Positions 6,953 through 14,710 are shown, counted from the stretch's first letter. The stretch is 21,055 nucleotides of DNA from Bacteroidota bacterium (GCA_029266015.1 JAJUFK010000006.1:1-21055), one strand, 5' to 3'. Translations and numbers: made by a program. The notes: generated by a model from the letters alone, not told the origin.

Positions 6953-8950
6953 ATGAAATTAAAATTTTTTTTAACAGTAGTAAGTGTATTTTACACTGTA
7001 CAAATATTTTCTCAGAATTATGCATTTACCATGAATGCAAAATTAGGTATGGGAATTAATTTGGGTAATGCATATGAAGCTACCGGGTTAGGAGAGTGGG
7101 GGGTAAATCCCGATTCAACATATTTTGTTGATATTGCACAAAAAGGATTTGCTTCTATACGTATTCCCGCTCGATGGTCGGCACATGCCCTTACGCAAGC
7201 ACCCTATACTATACATCAATATTTTATGGATACTATAGAATGGGCAGTAAAACAATCACTTAAAAATGGATTGTATGTTGTGCTCGATATGCATCATTAC
7301 GAAGAAATGTTTCAAGAGCCTGCTGCACATAAAGAAAGATATTTAGCTATGTGGGAACAAATTGCTGAGCATTTCAAAGATTATTCAGATAGTTTATACC
7401 TTGAAATATTTAATGAACCACACGATAACTTTACTCCTGAATTATGGAATCAGTATTTACTTGATGGATTAGAAGTAATACGTGAAAAAAATCCTACACG
7501 CATGGTTATAATAGGTACTGCCGAATATGGCAACTTAAGCGGATTGTCTAAATTGCAAATTCCCTCTACCGATACGTGTTTAATAGTAACCGTACATTAT
7601 TATAATCCTTTTGATTTTACTCATCAGGGAGCAACATTTGCCGGAGTAACGGCTACAAATGTCAAATGGGATAGTACTGCAGCTCAAATACAGGCAGTGA
7701 AAAATGATATGGAAATTATAAAAAATTATTCAATATCTAAAAATGTACCTATATATATTGGTGAATTTGGTGTAATTCAAAATGCCGATGATATTTCGCG
7801 TGCCAGATGGGCAGGTCATTTGCGTAAAGTATTTGAAAACTATGGGTTTAGTGCGGCATATTGGGAATATTGCAGTGGATTTGGTTTGTATGATTATGCA
7901 TTAGATTGTTATTACAATGGATTACTCAAAGCTTTAACAGATTCGGTGGGAGAATGTGATTGTGCAATGTATGATACAATTATTGTTAAAAATAGTACAT
8001 TTAAGCGCGGGTTAAATCCTTGGGTAGTATATAAAAATGAAGCATCGGGTGCGCAAGCTCAAGTTGAAATAATAAATGAAGAAGCTCGGTTAGAAATTAT
8101 TAAAAACAGTACTGTAGAATGGCATATACAGTTTGTGTATCCATCATTTCCTATAACAATGGGAAGTACCTATACTATGGTGTTTGATGTATATTCATCA
8201 AGTAATACTCCTTTGACGGCACAAATTAGTTTAGATGGCGGAACCTATGCCGTAATTCATGACACGTTAGTAAATGTAACAGATACAAAACAAACGTTTT
8301 CTACAACATTTACGCACAATGAACCATCTATTAAAAAAGCACGAATGGTATTTGAATGTGGTACTATAACATCGCAATATTTGTATTTTGACAATATACA
8401 CATATATGAAGTTGTAAAAGGAGTTCCTGTACAAACTATAACTATACAGTTGCCTGAGTCACAAACAAGTGCTCAAATTACTACCAAGCAAGGAAGTTTA
8501 CAACTTTCTGCCGACGTGGTACCAGCCAATGCAACGAATACCGATGTTGTATGGTCAATTATAAGTGGTGGACAATTGGCAACAATTGATAATACAGGAC
8601 TGTTAACTGCTACCGGATACGGAAACGGTTCGGTAAGAGTTCAAGCATTGGCTTACGATGGAAGTGGAGTAAAAGCAACAAAAACAATTTATATATCAGG
8701 TCAAACATCATCTATTGATGTAAATAGAACCAATTGCAGTGTAAAAATTGATGAAAATGAATATATAATTTCCGGAAATACTATACAAAATATAGAAATT
8801 TATTCAATTATTGGGCAATTACGTACAAAAATTCAGGGGGTAAATAATTCTGAATTTTACATTCCAAAATCATATCTTGCACAAAATATGAATGTTATAA
8901 AGATTGTGACTGATACAGGTGTGCATACAGTAAAATTTTTCAAAAAATAA
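6953..8950 (+). CDS. Secreted GH5-family endoglucanase/beta-glycanase with CBM-like, Ig-like and type IX sorting domains
   Basis: 665 residues. A signal peptide (1-21, ending IFSQ) precedes a GH5 catalytic barrel (about 22-330). Catalytic acid/base Glu155 is in IFNEPHD and the nucleophile Glu271 in YIGEFG; LGMGINLGNAYEA (31-43), RIPARW (70-75), DMHHYE (112-117), HYYNPF (215-220) and Trp304 also fit. A beta-sandwich resembling CBM4/9/22-type carbohydrate-binding modules follows (about 341-489). Next comes a bacterial Ig-like (BIG2) domain (about 491-583), then a type IX secretion C-terminal sorting domain (about 585-665, ending VHTVKFFKK). Beta-1,4-glucan is the likely substrate, but other beta-glycans are possible. 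It starts one base after the pyrD stop, an odd place for a secreted glycanase. Confidence 0.9.
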   Translation: MKLKFFLTVVSVFYTVQIFSQNYAFTMNAKLGMGINLGNAYEATGLGEWGVNPDSTYFVDIAQKGFASIRIPARWSAHALTQAPYTIHQYFMDTIEWAVKQSLKNGLYVVLDMHHYEEMFQEPAAHKERYLAMWEQIAEHFKDYSDSLYLEIFNEPHDNFTPELWNQYLLDGLEVIREKNPTRMVIIGTAEYGNLSGLSKLQIPSTDTCLIVTVHYYNPFDFTHQGATFAGVTATNVKWDSTAAQIQAVKNDMEIIKNYSISKNVPIYIGEFGVIQNADDISRARWAGHLRKVFENYGFSAAYWEYCSGFGLYDYALDCYYNGLLKALTDSVGECDCAMYDTIIVKNSTFKRGLNPWVVYKNEASGAQAQVEIINEEARLEIIKNSTVEWHIQFVYPSFPITMGSTYTMVFDVYSSSNTPLTAQISLDGGTYAVIHDTLVNVTDTKQTFSTTFTHNEPSIKKARMVFECGTITSQYLYFDNIHIYEVVKGVPVQTITIQLPESQTSAQITTKQGSLQLSADVVPANATNTDVVWSIISGGQLATIDNTGLLTATGYGNGSVRVQALAYDGSGVKATKTIYISGQTSSIDVNRTNCSVKIDENEYIISGNTIQNIEIYSIIGQLRTKIQGVNNSEFYIPKSYLAQNMNVIKIVTDTGVHTVKFFKK

Positions 8951-8994
8951 TGTGATTTTTTTTTTGTGAAATTATGTAGTAAAAAAAAAAATAG

Positions 8995-9002
8995 TATATT
9001 TG
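8995..9002 (+). promoter_or_regulatory. -7 promoter element (TATATTTG) of the tRNA-Gly/tRNA-Leu pair
   Basis: Exact TAnnTTTG match ending 10 bases before the tRNA-Gly 5' end. A clear TTG at -33 is missing; a TTTG at 8963-8966 is too far (28 bases). Upstream lie a T-run (8956-8965) and an 11-base A-run (8981-8991). Confidence 0.6.
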
Positions 9003-9012
9003 CCACGCAATT

Positions 9013-9088
<76 letters not shown>

Positions 9089-9093
9089 TACTC

Positions 9094-9178
9094 GCCTTGG
9101 TGGTGGAATTGGTAGACACGCAGGACTTAAAATCCTGTGGACATTGCGTCCGTGCGGGTTCAATTCCCGCCCGAGGTA
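9094..9178 (+). tRNA. tRNA-Leu (anticodon TAA)
   Basis: Class II tRNA of 85 nt with a long variable arm. Anticodon loop CTTAAAA lies between CAGGA and TCCTG. The D-region TGGTGGAATTGGTAGACACG and T-arm GCGGGTTCAATTCCCGC are typical of tRNA-Leu. Acceptor GCCTTGG pairs with CCGAGGT using two G-U pairs, one of them at the end (1-72). CCA is not encoded; ACA follows. It is co-transcribed with tRNA-Gly and ended by the terminator at 9181. Confidence 0.96.
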
Positions 9179-9180
9179 CA

Positions 9181-9217
9181 AAAACCTCAGCAGTTTCATA
9201 AATTGCTGAGGTTTTTT
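9181..9217 (+). terminator. Rho-independent terminator after the tRNA pair
   Basis: AAAACCTCAGCA (9181-9192) pairs with TGCTGAGGTTTT, and the stem extends inwards through G-U and TTT/AAA to a CAT loop. TTTTTT follows (9212-9217). It begins 3 bases after the tRNA-Leu discriminator base. Confidence 0.88.
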
Positions 9218-9225
9218 GTTTTAAA

Positions 9226-9344
9226 TATTATTCAAATACTTATGGTGTTCGTTTAAAATTTGAAAGAAATAGAAGTGAATTTTTGTAAAAAGCATAATAA
9301 AACCGCTTAGAACAAGTATTTGAATAATACAAATTCTAAGCGGT
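9226..9344. repeat. Nested inverted repeats able to form a pseudoknot
   Basis: A 16-base arm TATTATTCAAATACTT (9226-9241) has its exact reverse complement at 9314-9329. That second copy lies entirely in the 21-base loop of another perfect inverted repeat, ACCGCTTAGAA (9302-9312) with TTCTAAGCGGT (9334-9344). The two pairings interlock (an H-type pseudoknot or a switch), rather than nesting as simple hairpins. The 9218-9372 interval contains no gene. It lies between the tRNA terminator and the 3' end of the convergent esterase gene. Confidence 0.75.
9302..9344 (-). terminator. Likely terminator of the esterase gene
   Basis: On the minus strand, past the esterase stop, the 11-bp stem ACCGCTTAGAA/TTCTAAGCGGT is followed by TTTTATTATG. 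The 21-base loop is long for a terminator and the T-tract is interrupted, so it may be weak or regulated by the pairing described for 9226-9241. A smaller hairpin (ACGTC-N5-GACGT, 9359-9373) overlaps the stop codon. Confidence 0.6.
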
Positions 9345-9372
9345 CTGAACTCAAAATTACGTCGAATTGACG

Positions 9373-10959
9373 TTATTTTATAAGTAAACTTCGAGTAGAA
9401 GTAAAATCATTTGTAGTTATAGTATAGTAATATAATCCCGAAGGAATATTTTTTCGTTTCCATTCTACAGTATGGTTACCTGCGTTGCAAGTTTTAGAAA
9501 GAATTTCTGAAACTTCTACTCCTTGTGCATTGTATAGTTTTATGGTTACGTGTGTTTCGGCAACAACTGAAAATGGAATAGTTGTGTTTTTTATAACCGG
9601 ATTAGGAAAATTTTGACCTAAATTATTGTGTAAATCATCTACACTATTTAGGTTGTTTATAATAGGAGCATCACATATGTTATTTGCTTCTTCGCCTACT
9701 GACGATGGGGGTATTTGAGCATTTTTAATTGCAATTTTATCAATGCTTGCACCTTGTTCAGCATATGCTATTTTTATAGTGTGAGTGCCGGCTTGTAAAT
9801 CTACGTGTGTTAATTCTTTCCATTCCCAGCCACTTGTAGTTAAATCATCACACAATATAAATGGTTCATCATTTATTTGTAACCAAAAAGCATCACTGGT
9901 ATTTGATGGATTATTGAATCTTCCGTAAATATAATATGTTGTGTCTTTGTCAATAGAAAATGACATAGGTATTATAGCGTCGGCTTGAGTAGGAGCAGAG
10001 TTTTTACTTTCTAAGCCCGGTTTTGCGGTAACATACCGGGTATTTGATGCATTTTTGTCTGAAAGTATATACCAATCATTACCTACAGTGCCGCATTCTA
10101 CTTCGGCATAGTGTGTTGTATATCCCATAAGAGAAAGCATTTGTACAGCATATCTGCGACCTAAAATTCTATATCCTTCAGAATTAAAGTGAGCATTATC
10201 TTGTCCCGGACAACCTGCCGATGAAATTACGTAAGAATTAGGAAGTGTTTGTGGAAGTTTATTAATAATAGTATTCATACTTGAACAACAACTTCCCGAA
10301 GTTTGTAAAACTTCACCTGCCAGCAAAGGTACTTCTGTTGCATCTAATGATAAATCAGCAATCATATCGTTATATATTTTTTGTACATACGATGGCCATT
10401 GATTGTTGCCTGTATTTGTTTCGCCTTGATGCAATAAAATACCTTTTATTACGCCATCTTGTTGAGCAAGTTTAGCTAAATCAATTAAATATTGATATGG
10501 ATTACCATTGTATGATAAAACTTTTGAAGTAAACCATGATTCAGTATATGTAGAGTCGTAATCTGTATAAATATCTTTATCAAACAATCGAATATCACAA
10601 CCACCTACCGATACGTTTATAATTCCTATAGAAATACTATCAGGTAAATTTGCTACCATAGTTCTGCCAAAATAGTCGGCAGGCGATAATCTTGAATAAC
10701 ATTGACATGTAGGTGGCAATGCTTTGTACCAAGTAGCTTTTGTTCTTGCTAAATTTGAACAATCTAGTGCTTGAAACACTTTGAAACGATTGTCAACAGT
10801 TCTGTCTTTTGTTTCAATATTTCCTTGACCTTCCATATTTGATTGGCCAAAACAAATATAAATGTAAAAGTTTTTGTCTTGTGCTTGTAATTGTATGTTC
10901 ATTGCAATGCACGTAATACTTACCACTAATAAATTTCGAAATATATTCATACGAGTCAT
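9373..10959 (-). CDS. Secreted carbohydrate esterase (SASA / CE6-like acetyl esterase) with CBM-like and type IX sorting domains
   Basis: 528 residues. A signal peptide (about 1-26, ending LQAQ) precedes an SGNH-hydrolase domain of the SASA/CE6 type (about 28-280). The nucleophile is Ser40 in CFGQSNMEG, the oxyanion/Gly block VSVGGCD is at 116-122, HQGETN at 177-182, and the C-terminal acid/base pair is Asp254/His257 in QDNAHFN. Such enzymes remove acetyl groups from xylan or other glycans; sialate is a less likely substrate. A CBM6/35-like sandwich (about 284-415) follows, then a type IX sorting domain (about 445-528, LGQNFPNP ... GLYYYTI). ATG 10959 (MTRMNIF) or 10950 are both possible. The GH5 gene on the other strand may act on the same polymer. 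Confidence 0.87.
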   Translation of the reverse strand: MTRMNIFRNLLVVSITCIAMNIQLQAQDKNFYIYICFGQSNMEGQGNIETKDRTVDNRFKVFQALDCSNLARTKATWYKALPPTCQCYSRLSPADYFGRTMVANLPDSISIGIINVSVGGCDIRLFDKDIYTDYDSTYTESWFTSKVLSYNGNPYQYLIDLAKLAQQDGVIKGILLHQGETNTGNNQWPSYVQKIYNDMIADLSLDATEVPLLAGEVLQTSGSCCSSMNTIINKLPQTLPNSYVISSAGCPGQDNAHFNSEGYRILGRRYAVQMLSLMGYTTHYAEVECGTVGNDWYILSDKNASNTRYVTAKPGLESKNSAPTQADAIIPMSFSIDKDTTYYIYGRFNNPSNTSDAFWLQINDEPFILCDDLTTSGWEWKELTHVDLQAGTHTIKIAYAEQGASIDKIAIKNAQIPPSSVGEEANNICDAPIINNLNSVDDLHNNLGQNFPNPVIKNTTIPFSVVAETHVTIKLYNAQGVEVSEILSKTCNAGNHTVEWKRKNIPSGLYYYTITTNDFTSTRSLLIK

Positions 10960-10993
10960 TTTTTAAGATATTTTTATAAAAACAATATTGTTA

Positions 10994-11001
10994 CAAAATT
11001 A
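10994..11001 (-). promoter_or_regulatory. Candidate -7 promoter element (TAATTTTG) of the esterase gene
   Basis: On the minus strand TAATTTTG matches TAnnTTTG, 34 bases before ATG 10959, preceded by a T-rich stretch. The -33 box is weak. The 221-base gap 10960-11180 otherwise contains only AT-rich sequence and the promoter of the next tRNA. Confidence 0.45.
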
Positions 11002-11155
11002 AAAAAAAAATACATAGGAAAGTTTGTTAGTGTAAAAAATACATAGAGTTTATCGAGAAAAATATTTAACTATTTTAAAATCAATTAGTTATTTTGTTAG
11101 ATATAAGGAATAATAAAAAAAAAATAAATTACATGTAAAATTATAAAAAAAAGTA

Positions 11156-11163
11156 TAATTTTG
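11156..11163 (+). promoter_or_regulatory. -7 promoter element (TAATTTTG) of tRNA-Leu and perhaps tig
   Basis: Exact TAnnTTTG match ending 17 bases before the tRNA 5' end. The -33 region is AT-rich without a clear TTG. It is the nearest good promoter element upstream of tig. Confidence 0.55.
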
Positions 11164-11180
11164 CTGCTCCTAATTCAAAG

Positions 11181-11262
11181 GCGGATGTGGTGAAATTGGT
11201 AGACACGCTAGACTTAGGATCTAGTGCCGTGAGGTGTGTGGGTTCGAGTCCCCCCATCCGCA
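11181..11262 (+). tRNA. tRNA-Leu (anticodon TAG)
   Basis: Class II tRNA of 82 nt. Acceptor GCGGATG pairs fully with CATCCGC (11255-11261). Anticodon loop CTTAGGA lies between TAGA and TCTA. A long variable arm (TGCCGTGAGGTGTG region) and T-arm GGGTTCGAGTCCC are present. Discriminator A is 11262 and CCA is not encoded. Confidence 0.96.
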
Positions 11263-11268
11263 CAAAAT

Positions 11269-11310
11269 AAACCGCTATTTTCTTACAAAAAGATTGTAGC
11301 GGTTTTTTTT
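11269..11310 (+). terminator. Rho-independent terminator between tRNA-Leu and tig
   Basis: AAACCGCTA (11269-11277) pairs with TAGCGGTTT (11297-11305); the loop is 19 bases and TTTTTTTT runs over 11303-11310. It ends 24 bases before the tig start, so it may act as an attenuator if tig is read from the tRNA promoter. Confidence 0.8.
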
Positions 11311-11334
11311 AAATTTTTAAAAAACTATACACGA

Positions 11335-12681
11335 ATGAACATTATTCAAGAACAAAACGGACTTACACAAGTTCTCAAAATTCAAGTAGAGGCTGAAGAT
11401 TATGCCCCAAAAGTTGAAAGTACACTGAAAGATTACAGAAAAAAAGCAAAAATTGATGGGTTTAGACCCGGAACTGCTCCTATGGGAATGGTAAAAAAAA
11501 TGTATGGAAAATATGTGTTGGTAGAAGAAGTTAATAAATTACTTTCTGATGCATTAAATAATCATATTACAGACAATAAATTGCCCGTGTTAGGTGAGCC
11601 GCTTCCAAATATTGAACAACAAAAAGCTATAAATTGGGAAACCGATACTGAATTTGAATTTTGTTTTGATATAGCTTTAGCACCTGAAATATCTGTTGAA
11701 TTATCAAAGAAAAATAAATTTGATTATTATAAAATTGTTGCCGATGATGCAATTGTAAATGAACAAATTGAACAATTTACAGCTCGATACGGTACACAAA
11801 GTTCTGTTGATACTATTGAAGGTACAGAGTTAGTGCGTGGAAATTTTAAACAATTAGGGGTTGAAAATCCATATACTCGAGAAGGTGCAAGTTTATTATT
11901 ATCAAAAGTTGCTACCGAAAGTGAATTACAAGTATTTAAAAATGCTACAAAAGGAGATACAATAGAATTTAATCCTAAAAAAGCTTTTGAAAATGATGTG
12001 GAATTATCATCAATGCTTGCTGTTGATAAAGATAAAACTGATATTTTATATGCTGATTATTCTTTTGAAATAACAGATATATTACGTTTTACTAAATCAC
12101 CGGTTGATCAAACATTGTTTGACAAAGTTTTTGGAGAAGGTGTTGTTACTAGTGAAGCAGAATTTAAAGATAAAATTCGTGCTGATTTTGAAATGCGTGT
12201 TGCTCCTAATAGCGATTATAAACTATTGCTTGATATTAAGAAAAAATTAGTAGAATCAATAAAATTTGATTTGCCGGAAGAGTTTTTGAAACGTTGGTTG
12301 CTTGAAACGAACAAAAACAATGATAAAATAACACCCGAACAAATTGAGAGTGAATTCCCTTTATTTTTAGAGGATTTGCGTTGGCAGCTTATAAGCGGTA
12401 AAATTATTAAAGATAATGCAATACAAATTACCGAAGAAGATGTGCGTAATGGAGCAAAAGAATATACACGTATGCAATTTGCACAATTTGGTATGATGAA
12501 TCCAAGTGACGAAGATTTAGAGCACTGGAGCAAAGAAATTATAAAAAATAGAGACCAAGCAAATCGTATTGTAGAACAAGAACAAGATAAAAAATTAATA
12601 GCATTTTTTAAAGAAACTGTAAAATTGAATGAAGTTGAAAAAACAATTGAAGAGTTTAATGCTATGTTTGAAAAAAAATAA
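11335..12681 (+). CDS. tig: Trigger factor (ribosome-associated chaperone)
   Basis: 448 residues, as expected. It binds L23 at the ribosome exit tunnel and shields nascent chains. The ribosome-docking motif GFRPGTAP (42-49, family GFRxGxxP) sits in the N-terminal domain, with GKYVLVEEVNKLL after it. The middle part (about 150-245) holds the FKBP-type prolyl-isomerase position but looks divergent, as in other Bacteroidota trigger factors. The C-terminal two-thirds is helical and charged, including LPEEFLKRWLLETN. ATG 11335 is chosen because the frame upstream runs back into the tRNA. A terminator follows at 12701. clpP comes next, as in many genomes where tig is upstream of clpP-clpX. Confidence 0.93.
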   Translation: MNIIQEQNGLTQVLKIQVEAEDYAPKVESTLKDYRKKAKIDGFRPGTAPMGMVKKMYGKYVLVEEVNKLLSDALNNHITDNKLPVLGEPLPNIEQQKAINWETDTEFEFCFDIALAPEISVELSKKNKFDYYKIVADDAIVNEQIEQFTARYGTQSSVDTIEGTELVRGNFKQLGVENPYTREGASLLLSKVATESELQVFKNATKGDTIEFNPKKAFENDVELSSMLAVDKDKTDILYADYSFEITDILRFTKSPVDQTLFDKVFGEGVVTSEAEFKDKIRADFEMRVAPNSDYKLLLDIKKKLVESIKFDLPEEFLKRWLLETNKNNDKITPEQIESEFPLFLEDLRWQLISGKIIKDNAIQITEEDVRNGAKEYTRMQFAQFGMMNPSDEDLEHWSKEIIKNRDQANRIVEQEQDKKLIAFFKETVKLNEVEKTIEEFNAMFEKK

Positions 12682-12700
12682 AAAATACAGTCAGTTTTAT

Positions 12701-12732
12701 AAAGGGATAAAGTAATTTTTATCCCTTTTTTT
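12701..12732 (+). terminator. Rho-independent terminator after tig
   Basis: AAAGGGATAAA (12701-12711) pairs with TTTATCCCTTT (12718-12728) around a six-base loop, followed by TTTT to 12732. It separates tig from clpP, which has its own -7 element. Confidence 0.88.
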
Positions 12733-12765
12733 GTGTCTCATAGTTACATAATTAGTAAAAATGAG

Positions 12766-12773
12766 TATTTTTG
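12766..12773 (+). promoter_or_regulatory. -7 promoter element (TATTTTTG) of clpP
   Basis: Exact TAnnTTTG match, 21 bases before ATG 12795, with only a partial -33 match (TTAC about 18 bases upstream). It overlaps a TTG that could be read as an upstream start, which supports translation from 12795. Confidence 0.6.
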
Positions 12774-12794
12774 AATGAATTAAAAATTACATAT

Positions 12795-13457
12795 ATGAAT
12801 GATTTTAGAAAATATGCGACCAAACACTTAGGAATTAGCAGTGTGTCGCTCGATAAATACACGTCGGTTTTAAATAATTATATTTCACCTACAATTATTG
12901 AAGAACGTCAGTTAAATATAGCTTCAATGGATATATTCTCTCGATTGATGATGGATAGAATTATATTCCTTGGGTTACCTATTGACGATTATGTTGCAAA
13001 TATTGTTCAAGGTCAGTTATTATACTTAGAATCTGCAGATTCTTCTCGTGATATTCAAATTTATATAAATTCTCCCGGAGGTTCTGTGTATGCCGGACTT
13101 GGAATATACGATACTATGCAATATATTCAAGCAGATGTTTCAACTATTTGTACCGGAATGGCAGCATCTATGGCAGCAGTATTGCTTGCAGGAGGAACTA
13201 AAGGTAAACGATTAGCATTGAATCATTCACGTGTGATGATTCACCAGCCACTTGGAGGTGCACAAGGTCAAGCTACCGATATAGAAATTACAACACGCGA
13301 AATTTTGAAATTGAAACGCGAACTCTACGAAATTATCGCCCATCATACTGGTCATGAATATGCAAAAATTGAAAAAGATTCGGACCGCGACTATTGGATG
13401 ACATCGCATGAAGCCAAAGAATATGGCATGATAGACGATGTGATGATGCGAAAATAA
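12795..13457 (+). CDS. clpP: ATP-dependent Clp protease proteolytic subunit
   Basis: This 220-residue serine protease subunit assembles into a tetradecamer capped by ClpX or ClpA/C unfoldases, and with ClpX degrades tmRNA-tagged proteins. The catalytic triad is Ser125 (TGMAASMAAV), His150 (RVMIHQPLGG) and Asp199 (DSDRDYWM). YINSPGGSVYAGLGIYD is the conserved substrate-strand and oxyanion region. The N-terminus is longer than the E. coli propeptide, as often seen in Bacteroidota. The stretch from the possible TTG start at 12771 is rejected because a promoter element covers it. clpX does not follow; queH does, 27 bases on. Confidence 0.96.
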   Translation: MNDFRKYATKHLGISSVSLDKYTSVLNNYISPTIIEERQLNIASMDIFSRLMMDRIIFLGLPIDDYVANIVQGQLLYLESADSSRDIQIYINSPGGSVYAGLGIYDTMQYIQADVSTICTGMAASMAAVLLAGGTKGKRLALNHSRVMIHQPLGGAQGQATDIEITTREILKLKRELYEIIAHHTGHEYAKIEKDSDRDYWMTSHEAKEYGMIDDVMMRK

Positions 13458-13484
13458 TATCACATTTCTTCCCTGTTAGGAAGT

Positions 13485-14009
13485 ATGAAACAAATTTTGG
13501 TACATACATGCTGCGCACCTTGTGCTTCGGCATCGGTAGAACGACTGATAGCAAATGGTTGGCAGCCTGTATTGTATTTTTATATGCCCAATATTTTTCC
13601 GTTCGAAGAGTTTGAAAAACGGTTGTCCTACGTTCAAAAGCTTGCAGATTATTATAATATTCAATTGATAGTAGGTGATTACAATCACTCCAATTGGTTG
13701 GGAGCAATCAAAGGAACAGAATCTGCACCCGAAGGCGGTGCTCGTTGTGAAATTTGTTATAAAACTTTGCTCCAAGCCACTTCAATCAAAGCGCAAGAGT
13801 TGGAAATTTTACATTTCTGCACTACGCTTACTATAAGCCCACACAAAAATTCCAAAAAAATAGAAGAAATAGGTTCGCAATATCAAGGCTATACACACTA
13901 CGATTTCAAAAAGCAAGACGGATACAAACGAAGCATTGAACTAAGCAAAGAATTAGATTTGTATCGCCAATGTTATTGTGCTTGCGAATTCAGTATGAAG
14001 AAAATATGA
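13485..14009 (+). CDS. queH: Epoxyqueuosine reductase QueH
   Basis: This 174-residue protein of the DUF208 family carries out the last step of queuosine synthesis in tRNA, reducing epoxyqueuosine; it is unrelated to QueG. Metal-binding cysteines are seen as HTCCAPC (7-13), CEIC (88-91) and the C-terminal RQCYCACEFS (161-170), near the family's YRQ.YCGC.FS, where the usual Gly is Ala here and an extra Cys (163) is present. SPHKNS (118-123) and FKKQDGYKRSIELSKELDLY (141-160) are also typical. It lies 27 bases after clpP and may be co-transcribed with it. No other queuosine gene lies in the window. Confidence 0.92.
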   Translation: MKQILVHTCCAPCASASVERLIANGWQPVLYFYMPNIFPFEEFEKRLSYVQKLADYYNIQLIVGDYNHSNWLGAIKGTESAPEGGARCEICYKTLLQATSIKAQELEILHFCTTLTISPHKNSKKIEEIGSQYQGYTHYDFKKQDGYKRSIELSKELDLYRQCYCACEFSMKKI

Positions 14010-14090
14010 GATATAAGATATCAGTTATGAAATGTGAATGATGAAATTTGCAGGTAGGGGAAAACCCTTGTAATTGTCAATGAATGTCCG

Positions 14091-14187
14091 TTTTTTTTCA
14101 CAGATTAACATAGATTTAAATTATGAATTATGGGAGAGGGGTGTTTCACACATCTGTAAAAATCTAAGTGTAACAGTGTAAAAAAAA
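14091..14187. repeat. Degenerate inverted repeat in the queH-DnaJ gap
   Basis: The left arm (14091-14117: T8, CACAGATTAACATAGATTT) resembles the reverse complement of the right arm (14158-14187: AAAATCTAAGTGTAACAGTG then A8). The similarity needs one or two gaps. Related CACAGATTAACACAGATT-type sequences recur between genes in many Bacteroidota, so this could be a decayed intergenic repeat or a miniature element. The rest of 14010-14205 holds no gene. Confidence 0.4.
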
Positions 14188-14205
14188 TAAATTAAAAAAA
14201 TTATC

Positions 14206-14580
14206 TTAATTCATATTGTCGAGCATGTCGTAATAATCGTGGTTAATATATGCTCTGAATTTGAGGTTAAATTGTGCATATCCGGTTTCTTTATCAAAGT
14301 ACATTTCACGTTTAGTTTCAAGAGATTTAGCTTTAAAAACTTTGTCTTGCACTTCAATTACAACAGCTCGTGAGCTATTAACATATATCATGTTACCAAT
14401 TTGAACTTCGTGTATGTATCTAGGACGGCTGGTAAAACCTTGTTGCCATAAGCTATATTCAGTATTTATTTGTTTCATTATATCAACACTGCCGCCTTTG
14501 TCGGGATGAAAATGCAACGCTAATGTGCGATAGCGTTTTTTTAAATCTTGAGGTGTTAATACATCTGTAATATACGTCAT
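14206..14580 (-). CDS. Short J-domain (DnaJ-like) protein
   Basis: 124 residues. Residues 1-50 form a compact J-domain: LTPQDLKKRYRTLALHFHPD with the HPD triad at 25-27, then KGG and MKQINTEYSLWQ. J-domains stimulate the ATPase of DnaK-type Hsp70s. There is no Gly/Phe region, zinc finger or DnaJ C-terminal domain. Residues 55-124 form a small, mostly beta segment of unknown kind (VQIGNMIYVN, REMYFDKETGYAQF). The start of the J-domain is truncated relative to full DnaJ helix I. It has its own strong promoter (14613-14642), 130 bases downstream of the ABC transporter gene, so it need not belong to that operon. Confidence 0.85.
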   Translation of the reverse strand: MTYITDVLTPQDLKKRYRTLALHFHPDKGGSVDIMKQINTEYSLWQQGFTSRPRYIHEVQIGNMIYVNSSRAVVIEVQDKVFKAKSLETKREMYFDKETGYAQFNLKFRAYINHDYYDMLDNMN

Positions 14581-14612
14581 ATTCTTATTAAATAGTCTAA
14601 CTCATTGTTTAT

Positions 14613-14642
14613 CAAATATACAATAGAATTATGCAAATACAA
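14613..14642 (-). promoter_or_regulatory. Bacteroidota-type promoter of the J-domain gene
   Basis: On the minus strand TTG (14642-14640) is followed after exactly 19 bases by TATATTTG (14620-14613), the best full match to the -33/-7 consensus in the window. An inverted repeat CAAGTGT (14640-14646) / ACACTTG (14664-14670) overlaps the -33 box and could be an operator. The start of translation is 33 bases from the -7 box. Confidence 0.75.
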
Positions 14643-14710
14643 GTGTTTGTTAATAAAAAAAATACACTTGAAAGATTGTTGTTAATAACTCGTTTTCTTA
14701 AAATATAAGA

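Noticed and set aside
9218..9372. CRISPR array or att-site duplication near the tRNAs
   Set aside because: The repeats are inverted, only two copies exist, and they show no match to the 3' ends of the tRNA genes.
12771..12794. Upstream TTG start for clpP
   Set aside because: The TTG is the end of the TATTTTTG promoter element, so the transcript would start at or after it. ATG 12795 gives a normal ClpP.
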